Assembly (NCBI RefSeq): GCF_037126465.1
Contig: NC_088209.1
Coordinates: 9,370,052-9,434,051 of the forward strand
Reading direction: 5' to 3'
Source of the DNA: Ornithodoros turicata
Taxonomy: Eukaryota > Arthropoda > Arachnida > Ixodida > Argasidae
DNA: 64,000 nt
Shown: piece by piece, positions 43,400 to 53,773 of the stretch
How the letters are laid out: every line of letters starts with the position of its first letter
Numbering within the stretch: the stretch's first letter is position 1
Translations under genes and position numbers: made by a program
The notes under the pieces: generated by a model
Seen by the model: only the letters and a program-made list of their open reading frames with translations
What the model was told of the DNA's origin: nothing
Database searches by the model: none

Positions 43400-46370
43400 T
43401 CAGTCATGTGTTTCTTTTTACTTTTTTTTTCAAACTGTCAGAAGTATAACACCACCAACGACAAACTTTAATCCACGTCAAACAACTGAGTTGCAGATGG
43501 AGCACCGCACGATATCGTCACCCCTCTACTTACTGGGGCATACCGCGGACGTTATACAATACTTACGCCCGCATTGCGCCGTTCTGTTCCTACAACCATC
43601 TCGCTCCGCGCCATCTCATGTTTCTCGTACTATGGCAAGTATAAACAGCGTCGCTTGAGATAAAGGAAAAACGCCCTCGAAATACTTTCAATATTGGAAG
43701 CTGGGATAATGATCTCGGTGGCAGATGCGGACCAGTAACTCGTCCACCAATTCCCTTTTTTGCACGCGGAATTTGTTCAAAAGGCCAACTTCGCAATTTT
43801 TTTAGCAAATAACCCACTTGTTACGTGACCTAAAATATTTTTCTGTGAAATGTATTGGTACTTTACTATCGGAGAAAAATATAATCGACTAATTTTAGCC
43901 AACCGTTGTTAAAGGTCAGCTCCGGGGAAAATTCACTGTCACAGATCACAACAAAAGCGAGCAGGCACAAAGGTTGGTGCACACTGGGTGTACCTCCAAA
44001 ATAGTTTGGTCAAATACCCTGTATTTACGGAGAAACCTGAATGTACTGAATGTCTTAAGTGTCACGAGTCTGTTCAAGGCCTTCCACCTAACAGTCCACC
44101 CCTATTGCACTCGACTTTCAGTACATTGTGCTGCTTGAGTCGGGATGATGTCAATATTTATTTATTATTATTATTTATCTTTTTTTTGCGTTCTGTGAGA
44201 AAGGACGTGTGAATAGTTACTGTCGTGAGCATGAGTATCCGCCGTGTACAGGTTCAGACAAGAGTTCACTGAACGCGGGAGCTGTGCATCATCTCCTTTG
44301 CGCCACACCCTAGCGGTGGGCAAAGGAGTTCACTCGCTCACTCGGGGAGACGACTGTGCCGGTATACACACCAATCCCAACCACTTCATGGCAAGCTTCG
44401 CGAGCACATTCGGGCTACCAGCGCCGTCTCCCATCCCTGCGAACGAGAGAACCGAGTGAACTCACCCGCTCGTAACCCGATTTTCAGCGTGATCTGCGTG
44501 TGAATCAATGTTTAGTTCTTATAATACGATGGTTAACTGATGCGTCACCGCACGATGACTATACCGTCCAGTATAGTCGTGCCGTCGTAATGTCAGCCCT
44601 AGACTCTGATCCGGTCTCTCCGCTCTTTCCGGTTTTTCAACTCATGTTCTGGTACACACTGCGCGTGATGGATATACACCTATTCTTTACTTAGGTACAT
44701 CTCCCGCCAACCATAATAGTGACAATCTAATAAATTCAGTCTCATTTCCGAGAGTAATAGCAGCCACTCCTGGGGGTACTCAGGTGAACAAAATCCGTGT
44801 GTTAAGCTAACGCAAGAATATTGTTAATTAATTAAAATATTAAGATTACCTTATGGCACCAAGGGTTGCTGTAATCGCGGTTGAAAACGAGGTCAGATTT
44901 TTTTCAGTGTTATTATTAAGGTTGACGAGAGCTGTACTTTTTCTTGCAAGTAGAAGTTAGGCAGCTTGCTGGTTGGATTGCGAGGGCGCTGAGATTTCGA
45001 ACGATAGCACCGGCACAGATTGATGTGGTCGCGTAAAATTTCATTATGTGACGGAGGAGTAAATTTTTTCTATCGTTCGGCTTGAAGATCTCGTTTGTAG
45101 GCAGCTTGAGCTTCCAGATATTGTGGATTTTTCAGAAAGCGCCGTGCCATCGAACACCCAGCATAGCACGTGGCTGTCGGCGAGGCTAGAGTAGGAGCAT
45201 TCCCCATCTGCGTGCCAACAACACGCCAGCGAGAAATGGCAGCTCAGCGTATTGCGATTTATGATATGGCTCGTCACCACGTGCACCAGCGAGCGGCTTA
45301 CTTGGATACGCACACTAATATACTGAATAAACATACTAAATTTTAAATTTTTTTAGCTCGCATACGAAATCTCTGTTATACGCATCGGTACGTGAAACAG
45401 GCGGATGAACACGAAATTGGCAGCCGGAGAGCTCATCCAAAGAGCGCATTGGTGCACTGCTCCGCGCAAGAAATATGTAAACCGAAACCGATTAATTACT
45501 CAGAAAAATCGCTATGGTCCGCCGCGTTTTTTTCTTTCTTGTAATATTTTTCGCTGAAGCTTCCGATGCGCACAACAGAAATCCCGTAAGCGTGCGAAGT
45601 AAAATTCAAAAGTTGGAATGTATATTTAACTAGTGACCGTATACAAATGAGCCGTTCACTACTCAGTTGATGGCAGATGTCCCAAGGATCTTTACGAAAA
45701 AAACTTCTTCGATGCCGCTACCTGTTCGCGAAACATTCATCCGGGGGATTTTCGTGAAACACCTGATATAGTCTTGTAGGCAACGGATTTCGCACACACG
45801 ACGTGGCCACTTGATCATTCCGCATTAGAAGAAAAATAGCAATTTTACTTACGATGCCACATGCACGCGAAGAAGATGAGCAACTCCTCCACGAACGTGG
45901 GATTCATTTTTCTTTCTGGGTGTGTTACCTGTGCAGTTCAACTTGCAGCGTCGTGCAGTTTATGCGTTGCATTGAAAATGAGGATACGGCCATCACCTAG
46001 CGGGATTGTTCTTCTAACGGGAACTTTTTCCGTAAAGTGGTCAAATGCTGGTCAAAATCTCAAATGTCAAATTACAGTGTGACGTGTGATGCGGAAGCAC
46101 GTGCATACTGAGAAGCAGTTCTTCCTTGGATAGCGTTACTTCATTGCTCAGAAAGTTGTTGAGCACAATGTGGAGATCGTCCCTCACGCACCTGTATTAC
46201 ACGTAATTTATTCCACTCGCAGGTTCGTTCCATGTTAGCGCGTCATTATTTATTTTATTTGTTTCTTAGCGCGCGAACACTTCCGGTGGTCCATTTGTCA
46301 CAATGAGAGATGTGTTTCCTCCTTAACCGGAGGCTAAATATTGAAATTCTAAGAAGCTGTTCTTGCTAAC
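43400..46370. other. Unassigned region
   Basis: Apart from the partial MITE at 44062-44141 and a TTA-rich tract at about 44156-44180, I recognise nothing. The words agttcact/gagtgaactc repeat loosely around 44255-44470. Confidence 0.4.
44062..44141 (+). repeat. Partial copy of the 2032-2184 MITE family
   Basis: Matches the centre and right arm of the element at 2106-2184 (tcacgagtctgttcaaggcc..., cccctattgcac...gactttcagta) with few differences. The left arm is absent. Confidence 0.75.
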
Positions 46371-46564
46371 ACGTTTCATCTCTCTATGTTACATTCTGAC
46401 TCACTGACCTTATGTAAGCAAACCTGAGATATTCCTGATATTTCATCTACCTGCTGTACGAGCCCTCGATGAATTAAAGGGGCAGTACAGTGCGTATCTC
46501 TTCGCGATATCAAATATTCCGTCGATAATGCAAAAGGAATAAGATACGAAAAGAAAGAAGCAGC

Positions 46565-47602
46565 AAACAACAACAACTTTCTTTCAGGATGATGGGTGGG
46601 GAGTTTCACCGCCGGGGGCGATACTCTACCCCATTGATGGAGGGGAAGCAGGGAATGAAGGGATGGTCCCGCTACAATGAGGATCGAAGTCCTGTGGTCT
46701 CCAAAAACGCGAAGAGTGCCTTGAGGGCAGAGCATTGGTGAGCTGGATGCGGCCAGGGGACAAGTAATTTTGTGAGGGAGAGGGGACGGGAGTCTAGCTC
46801 GTTGAGGGAGGCGGAGAGAACGGAGCGGGAAGGGTGGTAGTGTGTGCAATGGAGAAGAATGTGCTCCAGATCTTCAAGAGCACCGGAGTGAAGGCCCGTT
46901 CCGACATACAGCGCTTTGCTCCACAGCGCTGCACCACAGCACTACAAAACAGCGCTGTATTTCCACTGTGGGGTTCGCACTTGCAGCGCTTGTCCCAGCG
47001 CTGTACTTGGTGATCTCACGTGATCGTACGTGATCGTACCGTCACGTGAACGCGGCACCGCGTTCTCATTGGTTCAGGGAGCCTATCGCTGGAAGACAGC
47101 GATGGCAAAGTTCCCCAAAGCTCAACTTCGCCAAGCGCTGTTTTCCATCGAGTCGCCGCCGGGAGAGGAGGAAAAAACAGCACCGTTTTCCAGTGCTCTG
47201 GAGCAAAGCGCTGTATGTCGGAACGGGCCTTGGGGAGAGTTAACTTGTCTCAAGCGGTAGCGCCACTGTGCTGTGAAGGCCACGTCTAGGCGTATTTGAT
47301 GAACTAATGCGGCGTCTTGACGAGAGATATGGGCTGGCATGCGGAAAGCGAGCGCTGGGTCAACTCTCCTCAGCATGGCGGGGGTAGTATGTCGGCGGCC
47401 CGTTGGCGGGCTACACAGAGAAGTCACAAGGCTTCAAAGTGTGGACCGCCAATAGCCTCTCAGCAGTGCAATCCGCATCCGTGTCGGAGACGAGAGAGTT
47501 GCTTCGGCGGCGCTGTCCGCCAGTTCATTGCCTTCGACACCGCAATGGGCAGGAACCCATTGGAGAACGAAAATCCATTGGGCTGCCAGGTTCACGTACA
47601 CA
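46565..47602 (-). mobile_element. 3' end of a LINE: RNase H end and C-terminal region, minus strand
   Basis: Reading the minus strand downward: an RNase H end (FVLQWVPAHCGVEGNELADSAAEA) at about 47560-47490, a segment with MLRRVDPALA near 47370, then, beyond a nested TIR element (46891-47231), a zinc-like region with ALEDLEHIL and a pyrimidine-rich tail ending in (GTT)n at about 46577-46565. In RNase H-bearing LINEs this is the terminal part of ORF2. Frames are broken. It corresponds to the better preserved plus-strand copy at 58086-58895. Confidence 0.75.
46891..47231. mobile_element. MITE with perfect 33-bp terminal inverted repeats (341 bp)
   Basis: 46891-46923 (aaggcccgttccgacatac...) is exactly complementary to 47199-47231. 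Inside, cagcgctg words recur. It interrupts a LINE fragment between its RNase H and its ALEDLEHIL segment. No coding capacity and no clear duplication are visible, so I leave the superfamily open. Confidence 0.85.
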
Positions 47603-47660
47603 GGGAGAAAAGCGGGGGGGAACTGATGTACCGAAGAGGGGAGCAAAGAAATCGGGGGAT

Positions 47661-47688
47661 GACGTTTCGAGCGAAAGCTCTTCTTCAG
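47661..47688 (-). ncRNA. Hammerhead-ribozyme-like core (copy 2, minus strand)
   Basis: On the minus strand: CTGAAGA, a short hairpin GAGC-TTTC-GCTC, then GAAAC and GTC. It lies a few bases from the integration point of gypsy B (47693/47694). Same arrangement as copies at 37831 and 53747. Catalysis is not shown. Confidence 0.4.
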
Positions 47689-47693
47689 AATAT

Positions 47694-47995
47694 TGTCACG
47701 AAGCGAAATGGGTCGGCGAGTCGTCGAATAAACAGCGAACGGTTTATTAGACTACTTGGTAGCAAAACACAAGAGTGATAGCTCTCTGAACACAACTGAG
47801 TCCAAAGAATGAATGCTCCAGCTTGGAGCGCACAAGCATTTAATCGTCGCGCCGAAAAGTCTAGAAAGAGCACGTGCGTTTGCCAGAGAGCGGGCGATGT
47901 GTCTGGAAGCTTCTTGCTTCTTCTTCAGCATGCGCCGGGATGAGATGTACCGTTTCGTGCCTGTCCTGGAAGTTTCGCGATGATGATTCGTGGCA
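47694..47995 (-). repeat. 3' LTR of gypsy element B (302 bp)
   Basis: On the minus strand it reads TGCCACGAATC...TTCGTGACA. It differs from the other LTR at six bases that I can see, one of them a two-base change (gc/tt) near 47933. Confidence 0.94.
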
Positions 47996-48006
47996 TTGCC
48001 CCCTCC
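47996..48006 (-). promoter_or_regulatory. Polypurine tract of gypsy element B
   Basis: The minus strand reads ggagggggcaa directly before the 3' LTR, the expected plus-strand primer position. Confidence 0.6.
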
Positions 48007-48091
48007 GTAGACGGGGCATCGTCTCGATGCCGTTTCGTCTCCTTCTTCTTTTTTTTTTTTCATGTTGTTTCCTTCCAGCCAGTCTTCAGCG

Positions 48092-50080
48092 CTACCTGCT
48101 GTAGTACGGCTTGAGTCGAACGACGTGAACTATTTCAGTCCTCGGGGGTCGTCGAGAGGGAACGCTGCCCTCAGGTACCACTGCGTAACCCAGGTCTCCA
48201 ATGCGTCGAAGTACTTTGTAGGGACCGAAGTACCGCTTTAGTAGCTTCTCGCTCAGGCCTCGTCGTCGAATTGGCGTCCAAACCCATACCAAGTCGCCTG
48301 GACTGAAGCGTACGTCTCGTCGGCGCAAATTGTATCTTCTTTCATCGACGCGTTGTTGTTGACCAATCCGTAGTCTGGCCAGCTGGCGGGCTTCTTCTGC
48401 TCGCTGTGTGAAGTCCAGAGCGTCGTTTTCCACATCACTGGGTTCGTGGGGCAGCATCGCGTCCAGCATAGTCGATGCGTCATGGCCGTGTGCAAGGCGG
48501 AACGGTGTGAATCCCGTTGTTTCCTGGACAGCCGTGTTATAGGCGAACGTGACGTAAGGCAGTATTTCGTCCCATGTCTTGTGCTCGACGTCGACGTACA
48601 TCGAAATCATGTCGGCAAGGGTTTTGTTTAGGCGTTCGGTGAGCCCGTTCGTCTGCGGATGGTACGCCGTTGTCCTCCGGTGAGCGGTGTGGCTGAGTCG
48701 AAGGATTTCTTGTGTTAGCCTGCTTGTAAATGCCGTTCCCCTATCGGTGATTAAGACGGTCGGAGCTCCGTGCCGTAGTACGATGTTCTCGATGAAGAAC
48801 TTCGCCACTTCTGTTGCTGTGCCCTGTGGAAGTGCCTTAGTCTCAGCATAGCGTGTCAGGTAGTCGGTGGCGACGATTATCCAACGATTTCCGGAAGACG
48901 AACGTGGGAAGGGCCCAAGTAGATCCATCCCAATCTGCTCAAATGGCGCTGAGGGTGGTGCGATTGCCTGAAGGTACCCAGAAGGTCGTACCAGCGGCGT
49001 TTTTCGTCGTTGGCATTCCCGGCAAGTCCTTACGTAGTGGTGTACGGTCTTGGCCAGTTTTGGCCAGTAGTACTTTTCCCTTATACGGGCCAGTGTCCGG
49101 CTGTATCCCAAATGAGCTGATGACGGTTCGTCGTGGTAGGATTCAAGAATGTCCCCAGGCACAACGAGAAGCCACGTAGCGCCTTGTGGTGCGTGGTTTT
49201 CTTTGTAGAGGACACCATTACGTAGGGAAAAACTTGGGAGTGATCTTCTGAAGACGGGAGGAACATTGTCGGCGCGGCCCTGCAGATAGTCGACGAGCGT
49301 CTTCAATTCGGGGTCGTTATACTGCTTGGTAGACATGGTAGTCGTGCTCATTAGACTGAGGAAGGCGTCGTCGTCCTCGAGGCTGTTGTCCTGTCGCTGG
49401 AGTGGTGCTCGGGACAGGCAGTCGGCGTCGTTGTGTTTTCTTCCTGACTTGTAAGTGACGGTTACGTCATACTCCTGTAATCGGAGGCTCCATCTCGCTA
49501 GGCGTCGTGAGGCGTCCCTTACACCAGCCAGCCAGCACAGAGAATGGTGGTCTGTTACCACCTTGAACGGCCGTCCGTACAGGTAGGGGCGCAACTTTGT
49601 GATGGCCCATATGAGTGCAAGGCACTCTTTTTCGGTTGTCGAATAGTTCTTCTCTGCCTTGGTTAGCGTTCTGCTTGCGTAAGCGATGACACGTTCGACG
49701 CCGTCGTGCAGTTGAACGAGCACGGCTCCTAGACCATCGTTGCTTGCGTCGGTGTGTATTTCTGTTTCGGCGTTTGGATCGAAGTGGGCAAGCACAGGTG
49801 CGGTCTGTAGACGCGTCTTCAATTCATCAAACGCCTGTTGCTGGGCTTCACTCCAGATAAACGTGGATCCGTCCTTCGTGAGGGCATTCACGGTAATTTG
49901 CGATGGCCGTCTGATAGCCTCGAGGACTTGCTTTAGCCGTTCAACATGTTCTTCGAATGTTCTTGCGAAGACGACATCATCATCGAGGTACACCAGGCAG
50001 GTTTGCCACTTCAACCCGGCGAGAACTGTATCCATAACACGCTGGAACGTCGCTGGTGGTGTGCAAAGGCCGAAAGGCAT
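48092..50080 (-). pseudogene. pol 3' part of gypsy B: RT palm, RNase H, integrase
   Basis: The frame runs from MPFGLCTPPATFQRV (RT) through VYLDDD, the RT catalytic motif, at about residues 30-35. About residue 55 the sequence jumps from ...KQVLEAI to ...ALTKDGSTFIWSEAQQ; compared with the family, some 75-85 residues of the RT thumb/connection are missing, without a frame change. RNase H follows (HTDASNDGLGAVL, TDHHSL, HNDADCLSRAP), then integrase zinc-binding H-H-C-C (to CRECQRRK), the core with Asp in GMDLLGPF, Asp in TDRGTAF and Glu in LTERLN, and a C-terminal GPYKVLRRIGDLGY segment. It stops at 48092 near the 3' LTR. The first Met is internal; the true start is in the upstream frame, separated by a frameshift near 50120-50130. 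Confidence 0.9.
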
Positions 50081-50119
50081 AACCTTGAATTCGTAAAGTC
50101 CATCCGTAGTGACGAAGGC

Positions 50120-51276
50120 AGTCTTCTCACGGCCCGTTCGTCGACTTCAATTTGCCAGTACCCCGTCTTGAGGTCCATGGAAGAGAAAAACTTTGCGTTT
50201 TGAAGGCGATCGAGCGTGTCGTCGATGCGCGGTAACGGGTAGACGTCCTTCTTCGTTATCTCATTGAGTTTCCGGTAGTCGACGCAGAACCTGAGTGTTC
50301 CGTCCTTCTTCTTCACTAGTACCACCGGCGATGCCCACGGACTGGTCGACGGTTGGATAATGTCATCTCTTAGCATCTCTTCTACTTGCGTTCGGATCGT
50401 TTCTCGCTCTTTGCAGGAGACCCGGTACGGCATGCGGTGAATTGGACGCGCCTTTTCGTCGACGATGATGCGGTGCTTCGCAATGGGCGTTTGTCTTACT
50501 TTGGACGATGCGGTGAAGCAGTCACTGAAATCGTTGAGCATCTGGAGAAGGCTCTGCTTTTGAGTTGTATTGAGTTGAGGATTTACGTCGTAATGTTCGG
50601 CCTCGTGTTCCGTGGTGAACGCGATGCGAGCAGTGTCTATCAGGCAGACATCCGTGGTGGAGTATTGGTCTACGATGACGGCTATCTTCGTGCCGTTCGC
50701 CAGGTGTTGTGGCTCCGGGCGAAAATTTGTGACCAGGAGTTCGAGTATTCCGTTTCTTACGGGCACATTTCCTCCTGCTATCCCAATTCCTCGTTCGAGG
50801 AGAAGTTGCATGTTGCCTTCAGCCAACAAACATCCAGTCGGTGCTCTCTCGCACGTAGCGGTCACAAGAACTGACGACAAGGGAGGCAGGTTGACGTGCT
50901 GAGTCGTCACGGTGGTTACGTCCGTGTTTGCGCGTTTCTCCGGGGTTATTCGTGCCCACCACTTGTCTTCTGCTGTTTCCGGCGTTTTAAAAGAGATAAC
51001 TCCATTTGTGAAGTCGATGATTGCTTCGTTTTCGACTAGAAAGTCCATTCCGAGTATTACATCCCGTGGGCAGTTCGGCAAGACGGCAAAGCTGACGACG
51101 TACTGGATGTCACGCACTTGTATGACTGCCGTGCATCGGCCAGTCGGTGTTACGACGTGTCCACCAGCAGTGCCGATGTTAGGCTCATCCCACTTTGTTT
51201 GCACCTTGCGAAGCTTCTTAGCCAACCTACCACTTATAACAGAGTCGTCGGCTCCGGTATCGATTAACGCAATCAT
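50120..51276 (-). pseudogene. pol 5' part of gypsy B: protease and RT fingers
   Basis: Starts in protease (ALIDTGADDSVIS with the normal D-T-G active site, and VILGMDFL flap-side motif), then a linker, then the RT N-terminal part (SPWASPVVLVKKKDGTLRFCVDYRKLN, FFSSMDLKTGYWQI). At about 50120-50130 the frame shifts: after IEVDER the expected RT sequence continues in the frame of 48092-50080, while this frame runs on into unrelated residues to 50011. Upstream, the same frame continues past the first Met (51276) but meets TAG at 51337-51339, 21 codons earlier, which would separate it from gag. The protease cuts the polyprotein and the RT copies the RNA. Confidence 0.88.
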
Positions 51277-51413
51277 CTCATGGCCGTCGATGAGTATTTT
51301 CAGGTTATTGGTAATTTTTCGAGCGTCGTGTTGGTGCTACGTTGCTGTTCGTCGAGTTGGAGGAATTGTAACTTGTCGTCGGTCCGCAGCTTCACCTCCC
51401 GGAGCTGCAGTCT

Positions 51414-51426
51414 TCAGTTTTCCCGG
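51414..51426 (-). promoter_or_regulatory. Possible -1 frameshift window at the gag end of gypsy B
   Basis: Pol is in the -1 frame relative to gag. That frame is closed by TAA at 51427-51429 and gag stops at 51414, so any shift must occur within 13 bases, which contain GGAAAAC (51417-51423). This is only a partial match to the X-XXY-YYZ slippery consensus. I see no tested stimulatory structure. Confidence 0.4.
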
Positions 51427-52718
51427 TTAGGGCTGTGCCACACAGGTCGTCTTGCCGGTGACAGTGAACGTGCTCTTCCTGGCGACCTGCTGCGGTGGGG
51501 GACGCTCGGGGACAGGTCGCGTCCCGAGCCAGCAGAAGCATTTTGCTGCCATAGGTAGTCTTCAATTGCGGCGGTGCGACTACCGCGCTGGGGGCGGGGG
51601 GCGTCGGGTAAAAAACCGGGAAGGCCAAGTCGTCGGTAGGGACATCGGCGATAGACGTGGTTGGCCTCTCCGCAGTGGTAGCAGAGTGGTCTGAAGTCGG
51701 GAGTCCGCCAAACATCCGTTTTGCGAAACGGCTGAGAGTGTGGCGGGACGCTCGGAGTAGGTTGGACAGGCCGAGGAGGCGTCCAACGGTTTCCGTAGTA
51801 CGACGGACGAGTAGGTGGCACCTGTCTCACAGCGGCGGCGTAGGTTGGTCTCGGTACTTCGGCGTCGGGGTTGGCGGTTGACGATGTCTGGAATGCCTGC
51901 TGAACCTCGTCCTTGATGATCGCACCGATCGAAGACAAAGGGTCTTGAGCCTTCTCAGGACAGAGGAGAGCTCGTACTTCTTCGCGTACCACCTCTCGAA
52001 TCAGCTGTCTGAGCGATCCGACGTCGAGGCCAGCGGTCGTGGAGAAAGCCTCGTAGCCCTGGTGTCGTTCGTTAACGGTCGCGCGATAGAGCAGGGTCCT
52101 CTCAATGCGGACGGCTTCGTCCAGAAAAGCGTCGGTCGTGGCGGGTGGATCCCGGGACAGGGCGCGAAAAATATCTTCTTTTACGCCCCTCATGAGTCGC
52201 TGAACCTTCTCCTCGGATGCTTTAGGGTCATCTCGCCGGGAGAGCAGCAACGCATCTTCGACGAAGCCTGTAACGCTTTCGTTTGGCAGCTGGATCCGTC
52301 TCTGGAGCAGATGTTCAGCGCGTTCAGCTCGTTGTTGAAAAGCGAACGCCTCGCGGAGTTTGCTTTTGAAGACGTCCCAGGACGTGAGCGAAGTCTCCCG
52401 GTTCTCGAACCATGTCTTCGCGGTGCCTTCCAGGGAGAAATAGACGTTGACGAGCTTCTGGTCGTCACTCCAGTTGTTGAACTTGGCGATCCGCTCATAG
52501 TGGTCGACCCAATCGTCCACGTCGTCGTAATACTCCCCGCTGAATGTCTTCGGCGACCGTGCAGGGGCTATGGGCGTGGCAACAGGTTTCGCCACTTGGG
52601 TACTGGTCTCCGCAGTCATCTTCTTCTTGCCTTTAGGGTGTTCTAATGGACCGAATTCTGCAGGCAGACCAAGCTGTCTTCTGCTTTGTCGCAGTTGGTC
52701 TTCCAGGCCGTTGGACAA
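51414..52718 (-). CDS. gag of gypsy element B
   Basis: Open from about 52718 to TGA at 51414-51416; the first ATG in frame is 52617-52619 and an upstream start in the leader cannot be excluded. A retrotransposon capsid domain (FSGEYYDDVDDWVDHYERIAKFNNW, LEGTAKTWFENRE, WDVFKSKLREAF) lies at about residues 55-170 from 52718. Near the C-terminus is one zinc knuckle, CYHCGEANHVYRRC, and then an Arg/Ser/Pro-rich tail (SRSPGRARSLSP). It should form the particle shell and bind element RNA. It ends about 140 bases before the protease frame, which is in the -1 phase relative to gag. Confidence 0.88.
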   Translation of the reverse strand: MSNGLEDQLRQSRRQLGLPAEFGPLEHPKGKKKMTAETSTQVAKPVATPIAPARSPKTFSGEYYDDVDDWVDHYERIAKFNNWSDDQKLVNVYFSLEGTAKTWFENRETSLTSWDVFKSKLREAFAFQQRAERAEHLLQRRIQLPNESVTGFVEDALLLSRRDDPKASEEKVQRLMRGVKEDIFRALSRDPPATTDAFLDEAVRIERTLLYRATVNERHQGYEAFSTTAGLDVGSLRQLIREVVREEVRALLCPEKAQDPLSSIGAIIKDEVQQAFQTSSTANPDAEVPRPTYAAAVRQVPPTRPSYYGNRWTPPRPVQPTPSVPPHSQPFRKTDVWRTPDFRPLCYHCGEANHVYRRCPYRRLGLPGFLPDAPRPQRGSRTAAIEDYLWQQNASAGSGRDLSPSVPHRSRSPGRARSLSPARRPVWHSPNREN

Positions 52719-52722
52719 GGAA

Positions 52723-52740
52723 TGCCCCGCACCTCCACCA
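52723..52740 (-). promoter_or_regulatory. Primer-binding site of gypsy element B
   Basis: On the minus strand TGGTGGAGGTGCGGGG begins four bases after the 5' LTR. The TGG start matches a tRNA CCA end. I do not name the tRNA. Confidence 0.7.
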
Positions 52741-52744
52741 GAAA

Positions 52745-53046
52745 TGTCACGAAGCGAAATGGGTCGGCGAGTCGTCGAATAAAGAGCGAACGGTTTATTA
52801 GACTACTTGGTAGCAAAACACAAGAGTGATAGCTCTCTGAACACAACTGAGTCCAAAGAATGAATGCTCCAGCTTGGAGCGCACAAGCATTTAAGCGTCG
52901 CGCCGAAAAGTCTAGAAACAGCACGTGCGTTTGCCAGAGAGCGGGCGATGTGTCTGGAAACTTCTTGCTTCTTCTTCAGCATGCTTCGGGATGAGATGTA
53001 CCGTTTCGTGCCTGTCCTGGAAGTTTCGCGATGATGATTCGTGGCA
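52745..53046 (-). repeat. 5' LTR of gypsy element B (302 bp)
   Basis: Upstream LTR in the direction of transcription (minus strand). The ATAT duplication adjoins at 53047-53050. Confidence 0.94.
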
Positions 53047-53169
53047 ATATAAGGACGAAATGTGGGGGATGTCGGGAAACGTGGTATATTTCGCCCAGTC
53101 CGCTAGGGGGCTAACACGAGGTCGGTGTAAGAGGGTGGCATGTTATAACATATGCCGACAAATTAAGAC

Positions 53170-53276
53170 AGAACTGATGTTCTGAGGCTGGAACAACACA
53201 GAAACGACAAACACATTCAAAGACTCTGAATATGTTTGTCTTTTCTGTGTTGTACCAGCCTCAGAACATCAGTTCT
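53170..53276. repeat. Small palindrome around agaactgatgttctgaggctg
   Basis: agaactgatgttctgaggctgg at 53170 is the complement of the end at 53255-53276. Pairing continues inward through aacaacacagaaa.gacaaacacattc. One arm recurs at about 61897-61946 beside another copy of the tRNA-like repeat. Confidence 0.75.
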
Positions 53277-53384
53277 CTCATGTTCATCAGTTGCGGCTTG
53301 CGTCGATCCCGTCGTATGAATGTGTGTATGAGCGAGCAAAAATGTAAGAGTGAAAATATGATGAGTGAGAGAGAGAGTGGCTGG

Positions 53385-53479
53385 TTTGGCCCCTCAGATG
53401 ACGCACCGATCGGTATTCCCGAAGGTGTGGGTTCGAGTCCTACTCCTGGCTAACCTTTTCAGTGACTTTCATCTTTCAT
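53385..53479 (+). repeat. tRNA-like (SINE-type) repeat, copy 1
   Basis: A B-box-like ggttcgagtcc at about 53431-53441 with tctggcta-type 3' sequence and a tail gtgactttcatctttcat. The A box is poor (gtggctggtttgg). The same B box, ggctaac and tail recur in reverse at 62040-62145, so this is a repeat family and not a functional tRNA. Confidence 0.55.
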
Positions 53480-53625
53480 AGAATCCTAAAATGAGTCTTT
53501 CTTTAAGACCTCCTGGATGAGTTTCAACAATTCTAATTCACGTAAACGGGAAGAAAGCCGCCTTATCGGCCACGTCAACTCGACTCATCCCGGAGGCCTT
53601 AATGAAAGACTCATTTTAGGATTCT
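53480..53625. mobile_element. MITE with 43-bp terminal inverted repeats (146 bp)
   Basis: agaatcctaaaatgagtctt at 53480 is mirrored by the complement at the right end (...aagactcattttaggattct, ending 53625). Over 43 bases only a few positions differ. No coding capacity and no clear duplication are visible. Confidence 0.8.
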
Positions 53626-53746
53626 CGATTGTCGGCACGTGTTGTAGCATGACGCCCTCTTAAACGGATCTCGTGTTAGCCCCTTAGCGGGATGGGCGAT
53701 ATATACAACATGTTTCCCGACATCCCCCACATTCTGTCCCTCTAAT

Positions 53747-53773
53747 CTGAAGAAGTGTTTTCGCTCGAAACGT
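53747..53773 (+). ncRNA. Hammerhead-ribozyme-like core (copy 3)
   Basis: CTGAAGA, hairpin AGTG-TTTT-CGCT, then CGAAACGTC. Here the A after the core can pair, closing the stem. It lies in the right arm of the inverted Penelope-like pair. Confidence 0.4.

Larger units (their letters stand above)
47694..53046 (-). mobile_element. Ty3/gypsy LTR retrotransposon B, minus strand, decayed coding
   Basis: Two 302-bp LTRs (47694-47995 and 52745-53046) with about six mismatches, ends TG...CA in inverted context (tgtcacgaa/ttcgtggca), and a 4-bp duplication ATAT at 47690-47693 and 53047-53050. Primer site and purine tract are in place. Gag is open; pol is damaged by a premature TAG, one frameshift and a probable in-frame deletion. 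Confidence 0.95.

Noticed and set aside
47685..47873. Short conserved frame found in both 47.7 kb and 52.7 kb
   Set aside because: It lies within the two LTR copies of gypsy B; the identity reflects LTR duplication, not coding.
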